From the NCBI GenBank assembly GCA_002387605.1, contig DGJU01000037.1, positions 1,899 through 18,676 on the forward strand: a DNA stretch of 16,778 bases, written 5' to 3'. The notes below the pieces were generated by a model, which was given only the letters and a program-made list of their open reading frames with translations, did no database searches and was not told the DNA's origin. A program made the position numbers and the translations under genes. Positions 1 through 6,691 of this stretch are shown here, in pieces; the first letter of the stretch is position 1, and each line of letters opens with the position of its first letter. This DNA is from Alphaproteobacteria bacterium UBA4588 (GTDB lineage Bacteria; Pseudomonadota; Alphaproteobacteria; Puniceispirillales; Puniceispirillaceae).

Positions 1-361
1 TGCTAGCCTAAAGGATAGAACTAAAACGAGCTAAATGAGGCAGCATTTAAGGGGCTGATAGTGGAATAAAGGGGGGACGGGGTGAGGGCTGATCTCTGCC
101 GTCTCACGCGCAAAATAATGTCAGTTTTTTATGATGTTATCTGCAGGAATATGTCGTAATGCCGAATCGAATCACGCCATGGTAGTCAATAATTACGCAA
201 TGATTACTAATATTTGCTGTTAAGCGGCCCAGCATCGAAAATGTGAGGCGACGTAATTGAATAGTTAATCATAGCCCCACTCGTTATTTTTGTTTTATTA
301 TGGAAGACATCAGCGCTCGCAAGGGTCGTTGTTAGCTGCTGCAGTAAAAAGGAATATTATT
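1..361. other. Noncoding region upstream of the hexuronate operon
   Basis: No reading frame in this stretch looks like a gene: all six frames are broken by stops and nothing resembles a tRNA or other structured RNA. It ends at the lactonase start and so should hold that operon's promoter. The only ordered sequence I found is a tandem 10-base direct repeat at 187-207. An ATG-like extension of the lactonase frame back to 290 lacks a ribosome binding site and does not resemble the family. I could not assign a convincing -35/-10 pair. Confidence 0.6.
187..207. repeat. Tandem direct repeat, possible operator
   Basis: CAATAATTAC at 187-196 is followed after one base by CAATGATTAC at 198-207, nine of ten positions identical with an 11-base period, close to one helical turn. 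Tandem half-sites on one face of the helix suit a dimeric or cooperative regulator. The site lies about 155 bases upstream of the lactonase start. A regulatory role is inference; the repeat itself is seen directly. Confidence 0.3.
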
Positions 362-1264
362 ATGGTGAAAATTGAATGCGTTGTGGATGTGCCGTCTCGG
401 ATAGGGGAGAGCCCGGTCTGGGATAGTCGCACTCAGACGCTGTTATGGGTTGATATCCCGGTCGGTATCATCCACCGCTTTACTCCGGCTGATGGTAAAC
501 ATCAGCAGATAGAGCATGGCGAGAAAATCGGAAGTTTTGCGCTGCGTGAGAATGGCGGGCTATTGATTGCTGGCGATAGTGGGTTGCAGACATTTGATCT
601 TGAAACAGGCGCCCGCACTATTCTGCATCACCCAGAACCGGACATGACCATGAACCGGTTTAATGACGGTGTTACTGATAATCAGGGGCGTTTTTGGGTT
701 GGCACCATGAATGATAATAAGGATGTCCGCGGCACAGCACCGGAACCAACGGGCCGGTTTTACCGCTTTGATCCCGACGGCACCTGTATGCCGTGGAAAG
801 ATAATATTTATACGCCCAACGGCATGACCTTCTCGCCGGATGGCAAACGGATGTATTTTGCTGACTCATTTCCCGAGCGCCGTACCATCTGGATGTGTGA
901 CTATGATACAGACACTGGCACACCTATATCAGATCCAGCTGTCTTTTTTGATACGCACGCGATTGCCGGTCGGCCGGATGGCGCATGTGTTGATGCTGAG
1001 GGCTGTTACTGGATGGCGGGTGTTGGCGGCTGGCAGATTGTCAGGATTACACCGCAAGGTGTGGTAGATAGAATTATTGAAATGCCGGTTGAAAAACCAA
1101 CGAAACCGATTTTTGGTGGGCCAAATCTGGATGTTATGTATATTACATCTCTTGTTCAGGGGCTGAGCGAGGCTGACCGTGCCACACAGCCATTAGCGGG
1201 CGGTGTTTTTGCTATCACAGGACTAGGTGTTGGCGGGCTTGATCATGTCCGGTTTGCAGGTTAG
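362..1264 (+). CDS. SMP-30/gluconolactonase family sugar lactonase
   Basis: A 300-residue six-bladed beta-propeller hydrolase of the SMP-30/gluconolactonase/LRE family, whose members use a bound divalent metal to hydrolyse sugar lactones. Expected metal ligands are visible: Glu16 in RIGESPVWD, Asn153 in TPNGMTFSPDG and Asp206 in GRPDGACVD, with the substrate-side NRFNDG motif near residue 100. The start is placed at the ATG at 362 because AAAAGGAATATT lies just upstream and the protein then begins at the family's usual N-terminus. The frame stays open back to 290, but that part is unlike the family. Uronate dehydrogenase follows after 26 bases, so the likely substrate is the aldarolactone that enzyme releases (galactaro- or glucarolactone), giving the open aldarate. 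The family call is firm; the substrate is inferred from the neighbour. Confidence 0.9.
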   Translation: MVKIECVVDVPSRIGESPVWDSRTQTLLWVDIPVGIIHRFTPADGKHQQIEHGEKIGSFALRENGGLLIAGDSGLQTFDLETGARTILHHPEPDMTMNRFNDGVTDNQGRFWVGTMNDNKDVRGTAPEPTGRFYRFDPDGTCMPWKDNIYTPNGMTFSPDGKRMYFADSFPERRTIWMCDYDTDTGTPISDPAVFFDTHAIAGRPDGACVDAEGCYWMAGVGGWQIVRITPQGVVDRIIEMPVEKPTKPIFGGPNLDVMYITSLVQGLSEADRATQPLAGGVFAITGLGVGGLDHVRFAG

Positions 1265-1290
1265 TGCCGGTTAAATAAGGAAAGATAAAA

Positions 1291-2088
1291 ATGTTAAAAC
1301 GACTATTAATAACGGGGGCTGCTGGCGGTATCGGGCAGGAAATGCGCAAACGGCTGAGCCACATGGCCGAGATTATTCGGGTCTCAGACAAAGCAGCTCT
1401 GGGGGATGCGCGTCCCAATGAAGAGGTGATGGAATGCAATCTTGCAGATAAGGATGCTGTCTTTAAGCTGGTTGAGGGCTGCGATGGTATTTTGCATCTT
1501 GGCGGGATTTCTATCGAAGATAGCTGGACACCTATTAAGGACGGAAATATTGATGGCATTGTGAATCTCTATGAAGCGGCGCGCCTGTTGGGCCAGCCGC
1601 GGATAATTTTTGCCAGCACAAATCATACTGTTGGGTTTTACCGTCAGAATGAGCGCATTGATTCAAAAGTCTACCCTCAGCCCGATAGTCTTTATGGTGC
1701 ATCAAAGGTGTTTGGCGAGGCGATTGCCAATGTCTATCATAGTAAATTTGGCATAGAGACAGCCATTGTTAGAATAGGCTCCTGCTTTCCTGAACCGCAA
1801 ACGCATCGGCAGCTGTCACTCTGGCTAAGCTATCGTGATTTTGTATCTCTGGTTGAGTGTGTTTTCCGGGCGCCACGTCTTGGCTGCCCCATCATTTATG
1901 GCGTGTCGAACAATGATAGCACGTGGTGGGATAACCGGCATGTTGACTATCTTGGCTGGGCGCCAAAAGATAATGCTGAGACATTCCGCACGCAACTTGA
2001 TGCCACATTACCGCGCCCCGGCAGAGATGCGCCGGATGCTATCTATCAGGGCGGTGTATTTACCGCTGATGGCATTCACGAAGAATAA
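1291..2088 (+). CDS. udh: Uronate dehydrogenase (NAD-dependent)
   Basis: A 265-residue short-chain dehydrogenase/epimerase-fold enzyme that oxidises the C1 hemiacetal of D-galacturonate or D-glucuronate to the aldarolactone with NAD+. The Rossmann glycine motif GAAGGIGQ is at residues 9-16, and the catalytic Tyr135 and Lys139 sit in YGASK. Length and the blocks HLGGIS, FASTNHT, RIGSCFPEP, FVSLVE and WWDN follow what I recall of Agrobacterium tumefaciens Udh along nearly the whole chain, which separates it from generic sugar epimerases. The ATG has a good ribosome binding site (AAGGAAAG). It follows the lactonase by 26 bases, so the two form the first steps of oxidative hexuronate degradation. 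No aldarate dehydratase, transporter or regulator is present in the window, so the later steps must be encoded elsewhere. Confidence 0.92.
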   Translation: MLKRLLITGAAGGIGQEMRKRLSHMAEIIRVSDKAALGDARPNEEVMECNLADKDAVFKLVEGCDGILHLGGISIEDSWTPIKDGNIDGIVNLYEAARLLGQPRIIFASTNHTVGFYRQNERIDSKVYPQPDSLYGASKVFGEAIANVYHSKFGIETAIVRIGSCFPEPQTHRQLSLWLSYRDFVSLVECVFRAPRLGCPIIYGVSNNDSTWWDNRHVDYLGWAPKDNAETFRTQLDATLPRPGRDAPDAIYQGGVFTADGIHEE

Positions 2089-2141
2089 AACCCATATGCG
2101 TTAGCTCCGGGCTGAATAGACTAGCTCTCTATAGCTCGGGA

Positions 2142-3284
2142 TTAGCGTTTTTCGATTTCCATAATGGCGTGAATATAATCCATCGCATGTCCATCAGGAT
2201 TCGCGGCGACCTCGGCTTCATAACTGCCATAAAATGCATCAATAATCGCAGCTTTTTCCTCATGCGAGCGATGGCTATTGAGGGCTGAGCTAAAGACTGT
2301 TTCAGACCAGCTCCGCATTGTCGGAATAAGCGAGGCGGCAAATTCAGCAGAGCTCATCGCCCCATGCGAGTCCAGAAAGGCTTTGCGGTACGGGCAGGGC
2401 GTAAGGTGGGTCCGGATATTATTCAGTTTTAGGCCAGCTTGCCGAACAGCGCCATTTGCATCATCAAAGGGGGCTGTGAATTCATCAACTGTGCGGTAAT
2501 GCTGAACAAAGGTTGCGCGCTCAAATTCTTCTGAGGTTATTGTGCCAGCCTCAAGATGGGCACGCCAGTGAGCCGTAAATTGGTCAAACATCGACTGACC
2601 GCCTGTATGGCCAAGATAGCGGCCTTGCTCATCAATGCCGAAATTCAGAATAATGAAGCGTCCGCCTGTCCGCATTTCAGCAGCTCGTGCCAGCAGAATT
2701 GCCTCCCAGTCAGATGCAGCTTGTGCAGCAAAGGCAGCCCGTTCTGGTGCTGATGCGCCGACCATATGGACATGGTCTTTAATCTCGCATGGTTTTTGCG
2801 AGACGTAATGCATTGCTGTTGCAGAAAAGCCAATAGACAAGCTGTTATTGGCCATGAGCTGGCGATGAAAGCCTGTACCACAGCCATGTACAAAAACATC
2901 TTTATGTTGGCTCTGATAAGCATCATCCGGATTGCCTTCCATGCCTTGCATTGTTCTAAACAATGTCGAGAAATCGTTGGATGGCAGGTCGGTGTAAAGA
3001 ATTTCAATCGGACGGTTATCGCCGCTGGCCCTAAGACCAGCTACCAGATGCGACCAGAGAGCTGCGCTTGTCCCGCCATCTGCGGCGCCAAAATCAGCAA
3101 ATCGAAGAGTGTCAGCGTCAGGTAGCGCAGCCAGTGCCTGCTGCATCAGCGGAAGGGTGTTATCGATGGCGTGTTTTGCGCCTGCTGTGCGCTGTGAGTA
3201 ATAGCCACTATCTCGCATTGAAAGGACAGCCTGCATATTTAACTGTGATGAATTATCTGACCCTGAAGGGCTTTGTTTCGTCAT
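2142..3284 (-). CDS. SABATH-like SAM-dependent carboxyl methyltransferase
   Basis: A 380-residue methyltransferase resembling the SABATH family (Methyltransf_7), best known from plant salicylate, benzoate and jasmonate carboxyl methyltransferases, which transfer a methyl group from SAM to a small carboxylic acid. Seen in order: an N-terminal block around MRDSGYYSQ (23-31), the SAM-binding motif FADFGAADGG (62-71), the family hallmark YTDLPSNDF (97-105), SATAMHYVSQKP (154-165) and GGRFIILNFG in the middle. The plant Trp that packs against the substrate carboxylate aligns by eye with Tyr160. The ATG at 3284 is chosen because AGGAG at 3293-3297 sits 8 bases upstream; a GTG at 3293 overlaps that site. 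It is the last gene of a four-gene unit behind an acyl-CoA ligase, 91 bases downstream of it. The family call is good; the substrate is unknown. Confidence 0.8.
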   Translation of the reverse strand: MTKQSPSGSDNSSQLNMQAVLSMRDSGYYSQRTAGAKHAIDNTLPLMQQALAALPDADTLRFADFGAADGGTSAALWSHLVAGLRASGDNRPIEILYTDLPSNDFSTLFRTMQGMEGNPDDAYQSQHKDVFVHGCGTGFHRQLMANNSLSIGFSATAMHYVSQKPCEIKDHVHMVGASAPERAAFAAQAASDWEAILLARAAEMRTGGRFIILNFGIDEQGRYLGHTGGQSMFDQFTAHWRAHLEAGTITSEEFERATFVQHYRTVDEFTAPFDDANGAVRQAGLKLNNIRTHLTPCPYRKAFLDSHGAMSSAEFAASLIPTMRSWSETVFSSALNSHRSHEEKAAIIDAFYGSYEAEVAANPDGHAMDYIHAIMEIEKR

Positions 3285-3292
3285 TTTCCGCA

Positions 3293-3297
3293 CTCCT
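3293..3297 (-). promoter_or_regulatory. Ribosome binding site deciding the methyltransferase start
   Basis: On the minus strand AGGAG ends 8 bases before the ATG at 3284. Its last base is also the first base of the in-frame GTG at 3293, so a ribosome bound here would start at the ATG and not at the GTG. Confidence 0.6.
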
Positions 3298-3375
3298 CAT
3301 AATCGCGCTACGATAAAACCGTTACATAAAAAAAGGGAGACAGCAAACAACAGATTCATTGCCTATTACGAATGC

Positions 3376-5061
3376 CTAATGTTCATCTCGCAAAGTGCGC
3401 CGCATAATTTTACCTGTAGCGGTTAATGGCAGGCTGTCGCGCCATTCGATAATGCGCGGCGCAAGATGCGGTGAGAGACGCTCTTTTACCTGCAAAATAA
3501 GGGCCTCTCCCAAGGATTGTCTCTCGGCATAACAAAGCGTTTTATCCTGTAATACCAAGATAGCTTTGATAGCCTCGGTGCGCTCTGGGCATGGCACGCC
3601 AATGATGGCCGCCATTAAGATTTGTGGATGAGACATCAGACAATTTTCGATCTCAGTTGGTCCAATGCGGTAGCCTGACGAGGTGATGATATCATCATCG
3701 CGTGCGACAAACCGGAAATAGCCTTCTGTGTCACAGATCCCTAAATCGCCAGTTTTCAGATACCCGTTGATAAATTTTGCCGCTGTCTGTTCTGCGCGCC
3801 CCCAGTAATGCAGAAACATCACCGGGTGAGGGCTTTTTACGCCAATTTCCCCTACAGTTCCGGCAGGAAGCGGATGGCCATCTTGGTCAATGATATGGAT
3901 GATGTGCCCCGGGATAGGCCGTCCCATCATTAGGGCCGGAGTTGCCTCAACAGACCGGCAACTGCCAATAACAAGATTGCATTCGGTCTGCCCATAGATT
4001 TCATTTATTGTAATGCCGAATGTCTGGCGGCCCCAGTCTAGTAATTCTTCGCCAAGGGCTTCGCCACCCGAAATAATAGACCGGACCGAAACATGTTCTG
4101 GAACGGGTGCGGCGCGCATGAGTTTTAGGGCTGTTGGCGGCAGAAACATCACGCCGATTTCCTGCAATCTAACAAGCTCCCATGCGGCTTCGGGGTCAAA
4201 TTTTCGCAGAGCACAGCTCACCAGAGGCACCCCAAAATATAGACAAGGCAGAGCAAGGTCCATCATCCCGCCAATCCAGGCCCAATCAGCAGGCGTCCAG
4301 CCCTTATCATCGGGATGGGGGAAGCTATCATAACCACATTCAAGTGAGGGCAAATGGCCAAGTAAAATCCGGTGGGCATGCAAGGCCCCTTTTGGCGCGC
4401 CAGTGGTGCCAGAGGTATAAATCATTATCGCAGGCTCATCAGCCAGACTATCATTGCGCATCATCTGCGTTGGCGCCTGTTGTTTGATGTCATCCCAGAA
4501 CGAGCGCAGATGAGAGGCAGATGGGGGCGTTGCCTCAACACACCAGATAGCGGTGAGGTCGGGCAGTCTATCGGCAATTTCATCAAGTTTTTTTATGTTT
4601 TCTGCATCTGTTACGATAAGACGCGCCCCTGAATCTGAAAGTCGGTAGGCAAGGGCATCAGGCCCGAACAGAACAAAAAGAGGCACTAATATCGCACCCA
4701 GCCGTGCGGCAGCCAGATGCATCAGAATAACAGCTGGGCTTTGCGGGAGCATGACAGCTATCCTGTCACCTTTGCTAATCCCGTATTCTCTAAATAGATG
4801 GGCAAGTCTGTTTGAATAGTCTGCCAACGCGCCATATGACCAGCTTTCAGCTGCCTGAAAACCTGCTTGGTTCACCGGAACATGAATCAGTGCGCGCTTT
4901 TCTGGGCAAGTGTCTGCCCATTTATCACAGATAGCCTCAGCAATATTAAACCGTTCTGGCACCTGCCAGTCAAATGGGGCAAGTGATACCTGCCCGTCTG
5001 GCGTACGCGGTAAAATAGGCGGCGCAGATGGCAGGCCAGCTATGCCGGGGCTGGTCTTCAA
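3376..5061 (-). CDS. AMP-forming acyl-CoA synthetase, medium-chain type
   Basis: An adenylate-forming ligase of 561 residues that activates a carboxylic acid with ATP and joins it to CoA. The nucleotide-binding loop YTSGTTGAPKG lies near residue 215, NEIYGQTECN (motif A5) near 370, Asp439 is in YLKTGDLG, the hinge/CoA region RDDDIITSSGYRIGPTEIE follows near 455, and catalytic Lys551 is in TATGKIMRRTLR at the C-terminus. The block WTPADWAWIGG is typical of medium-chain and acetyl-CoA-synthetase-like (MACS) members and not of long-chain FadD. The start is a TTG at 5061, chosen for AAGGA seven bases upstream; it lies 4 bases after the upstream stop. An ATG at 5088 would overlap that gene, has no ribosome binding site, and would give 570 residues. 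The acid substrate cannot be read from sequence; the neighbouring methyltransferase suggests a carboxylate is the operon's common theme. Confidence 0.9.
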   Translation of the reverse strand: MKTSPGIAGLPSAPPILPRTPDGQVSLAPFDWQVPERFNIAEAICDKWADTCPEKRALIHVPVNQAGFQAAESWSYGALADYSNRLAHLFREYGISKGDRIAVMLPQSPAVILMHLAAARLGAILVPLFVLFGPDALAYRLSDSGARLIVTDAENIKKLDEIADRLPDLTAIWCVEATPPSASHLRSFWDDIKQQAPTQMMRNDSLADEPAIMIYTSGTTGAPKGALHAHRILLGHLPSLECGYDSFPHPDDKGWTPADWAWIGGMMDLALPCLYFGVPLVSCALRKFDPEAAWELVRLQEIGVMFLPPTALKLMRAAPVPEHVSVRSIISGGEALGEELLDWGRQTFGITINEIYGQTECNLVIGSCRSVEATPALMMGRPIPGHIIHIIDQDGHPLPAGTVGEIGVKSPHPVMFLHYWGRAEQTAAKFINGYLKTGDLGICDTEGYFRFVARDDDIITSSGYRIGPTEIENCLMSHPQILMAAIIGVPCPERTEAIKAILVLQDKTLCYAERQSLGEALILQVKERLSPHLAPRIIEWRDSLPLTATGKIMRRTLRDEH

Positions 5062-5065
5062 AATA

Positions 5066-6091
5066 TTATCCTTTTTGTGGCTGGTCATGGGGCGGGTAGC
5101 TTGCAAAGTCGGAGGCTTGCGCTGTCTGTTCAGCAAACCGTGCATGATATTCATCGGCAAGAGTATCAATCAGACTGGCAACAGGCTCAACAGAGCTGAT
5201 AGTGCCAACGCCTTGCCCTGCAGACCAGATATCACGCCATGGCGTGATATCATTCGTCTCGCCATCACGGGCATCACTTAATTCTTTATTGATATCAAGC
5301 GCGCCATGCTCTTTTAGAGATGTAATATCAATACCGACAGCATTCAGACTCTGCGTCATGAAGCTGGCATTTACGCCGGTAATCGTATCTGTCAGGACAA
5401 TGTCGCTTGCTTCGGCATCAACAATCATATTTTTGTAATCATCTTGGGACAAGCTTTCCTCGGTTGCGATAAAGCGTGTTCCCATATAGGCAAAATCAGC
5501 TCCCATCATCTGGGCTGCTGCAATATCGCCGCCGGAGCTAAGAGAGCCAGAGAGAAGAATAGTGACATCAAATTCCTGTTTAATTTCATTTACCAGCCCG
5601 AACGGGTTTGCTTGTCCTGTATGACCACCTGCCCCTGCTGCAACCGCAATCAGACCATCAACACCAGCACCAACAGCCTTGCGGGCATGGCGCATATTAA
5701 TGACGTCATGAAAAACAATGCCGCCATAGTGATGAACTTCTTCGATAAGGTCACTTACCGCGCCAAGCGATGTGATGACGAGCGGCACTTTATATTTTGC
5801 TACCATCGCAAGCTCATCTTTGAGAATCTCATTTGATTTATGCACAATCAGATTAACCCCGAACGGGGCTGCTTTGCGCCCTGTCTCGGCCTCAAAAGCA
5901 GCAAGCTCACTTGTGATTGTATCAAGCCATGCATCCAGCCCCTCAATGGTTCGCTGGTTCTTGGCAGGAAAGGTGCCAACAATACCAGCCTTGCAACAGG
6001 CAATCACAAGCTCAGGACCTGATGAGAGAAACATTGGTGCTGCGATGAGCGGCAGGCGCAATCGGTTATCAAACAAAGAAGGTATCGTCAT
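5066..6091 (-). CDS. Nitronate monooxygenase-like FMN protein
   Basis: A 341-residue TIM-barrel flavoprotein of the nitronate monooxygenase/2-nitropropane dioxygenase family. Visible motifs: the N-terminal LPLIAAPMFLSS, PFGVNL at 76-81, GAGGHTG at 153-159 with the family histidine at 157, and the FMN-phosphate loop through SGSLSSGGDIAAA to MGTRFIATEES (about 181-212). Members oxidise alkyl nitronates such as propionate 3-nitronate. Others in the family act as NADH:quinone reductases or enoyl reductases, so the annotation marks a fold and cofactor more than a reaction. An AGGA on the minus strand lies about 11 bases upstream of the ATG. The acyl-CoA ligase begins immediately after its stop, indicating one transcript. 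I found no nitro-compound gene nearby to settle its role. Confidence 0.85.
   Translation of the reverse strand: MTIPSLFDNRLRLPLIAAPMFLSSGPELVIACCKAGIVGTFPAKNQRTIEGLDAWLDTITSELAAFEAETGRKAAPFGVNLIVHKSNEILKDELAMVAKYKVPLVITSLGAVSDLIEEVHHYGGIVFHDVINMRHARKAVGAGVDGLIAVAAGAGGHTGQANPFGLVNEIKQEFDVTILLSGSLSSGGDIAAAQMMGADFAYMGTRFIATEESLSQDDYKNMIVDAEASDIVLTDTITGVNASFMTQSLNAVGIDITSLKEHGALDINKELSDARDGETNDITPWRDIWSAGQGVGTISSVEPVASLIDTLADEYHARFAEQTAQASDFASYPPHDQPQKG
5069..5073 (-). promoter_or_regulatory. Ribosome binding site supporting a TTG start
   Basis: On the minus strand AAGGA is followed after 7 bases by TTG at 5061. The site is inside the last codons of the upstream flavoprotein gene, whose TAA falls in the spacer, an arrangement that suits translational coupling. 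Confidence 0.5.
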
Positions 6092-6155
6092 TTTTTATCA
6101 GGTCCTAAAACTATATCTGAGGCAAATCTGTAGAAACGTAATTATAGGGCAGAGA

Positions 6156-6446
6156 TTACAGGCCTTCGACAATTAATACTGTGCCGTCAGAATTATCCCG
6201 CCGTATTTTTTTAACAGGGGCATATTCATCAGAATTGATAAAACCGAGTGCCGATTCCTTATCGGGGAAGCGGACCATAACCATGCGTGTGGGTGTCCAG
6301 AGGTCATTTTCCAACACTTCATGAGCGCCGCCACGCACCAGATACTCGCCGCCAAATTTTGAGATAATTGGGGTGACTTGTGATTTGTAAATTTCGTAAG
6401 CATCCAAATCATGAATATCAACATCAACAATCATATAAATAGCCAT
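6156..6446 (-). CDS. DUF1330 family protein
   Basis: A 96-residue protein of the DUF1330 family, which has a dimeric alpha/beta-barrel (ferredoxin-like) fold. Conserved blocks are FGGEYLVRGG near residue 31, LWTPTRMVMVRFPDKESA in the middle and the DEYAPVKKIRR segment toward the C-terminus. It has no signal peptide or membrane segment and should be cytoplasmic. The start is clear: AAGGAG at 6455-6460 stands 8 bases before the ATG. It is the first gene of the minus-strand unit, 64 bases upstream of the flavoprotein. No reaction is established for this family to my knowledge; a small-molecule binding or enzymatic accessory role in the pathway is inference. Confidence 0.88.
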   Translation of the reverse strand: MAIYMIVDVDIHDLDAYEIYKSQVTPIISKFGGEYLVRGGAHEVLENDLWTPTRMVMVRFPDKESALGFINSDEYAPVKKIRRDNSDGTVLIVEGL

Positions 6447-6479
6447 AAACTCATCTCCTTATTTGAATGGGCGCGTTGC

Positions 6480-6493
6480 CACATAATAATGTG
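6480..6493. promoter_or_regulatory. Inverted repeat, possible operator of the DUF1330 unit
   Basis: CACAT-AATA-ATGTG is a perfect 5-base inverted repeat with a 4-base centre, located 34 bases upstream of the DUF1330 start in the divergent region. The sequence is seen directly; an operator role is inferred from position and symmetry. The stem is short and AT-rich, so chance is a real alternative. Confidence 0.3.
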
Positions 6494-6547
6494 CACGCTT
6501 AGCAAATCACAGACAGATGAGGGACTGCAAGCATGTAACAGCTAAAT

Positions 6548-6570
6548 AAGCGATAAGGGGGTCGCTTTTT
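6548..6570 (+). terminator. Terminator-like hairpin in the ppk upstream region
   Basis: AAGCGA at 6548-6553 pairs perfectly with TCGCTT at 6562-6567 across the 8-base loop TAAGGGGG, and T residues continue to 6570. Read on the plus strand this is a small intrinsic-terminator shape about 120 bases before ppk, with no plus-strand gene before it to terminate. It could be an attenuator in a long ppk leader, or chance. The six-base stem is marginal. Confidence 0.3.
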
Positions 6571-6691
6571 ACCATTTGATGTCTCCATCTCTACCAATCA
6601 TAATGTAAAGTTGCTTCACCTCATCGTAATACGTTAAGACTATGAAGAGGCGATAGAGGCGTATGTTATCGTTTTGGAGATAATCAGGCTC

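Noticed and set aside
290..361. N-terminal extension of the lactonase frame by 24 residues.
   Set aside because: It lacks a ribosome binding site at 290 and does not look like the family, whereas the ATG at 362 has both.
2107..2139. Possible terminator between the convergent udh and methyltransferase genes: CCGGGCT pairing with AGCTCGG.
   Set aside because: The stem needs a G-U pair, the loop is 19 bases, and the nearest T run is several bases away and inside the opposite gene.
3318..3375. T-rich tract after the acyl-CoA ligase on the minus strand, considered as a terminator separating it from the methyltransferase.
   Set aside because: No stable stem precedes the T run, so I kept the methyltransferase in the same unit.
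3376..6091. A DMSP-related role (DmdB-like ligase) for the acyl-CoA ligase unit.
   Set aside because: The ligase resembles the medium-chain/acetyl-type branch, and no DMSP demethylase, lyase or methylthioacryloyl-CoA hydratase is nearby.
6521..6545. PhoB-box-like sequence upstream of ppk (minus-strand CTGTTAC then TTGCAGT).
   Set aside because: The first half matches the CTGTCAT consensus at five of seven positions, but the second matches only three of seven; not enough for a call.
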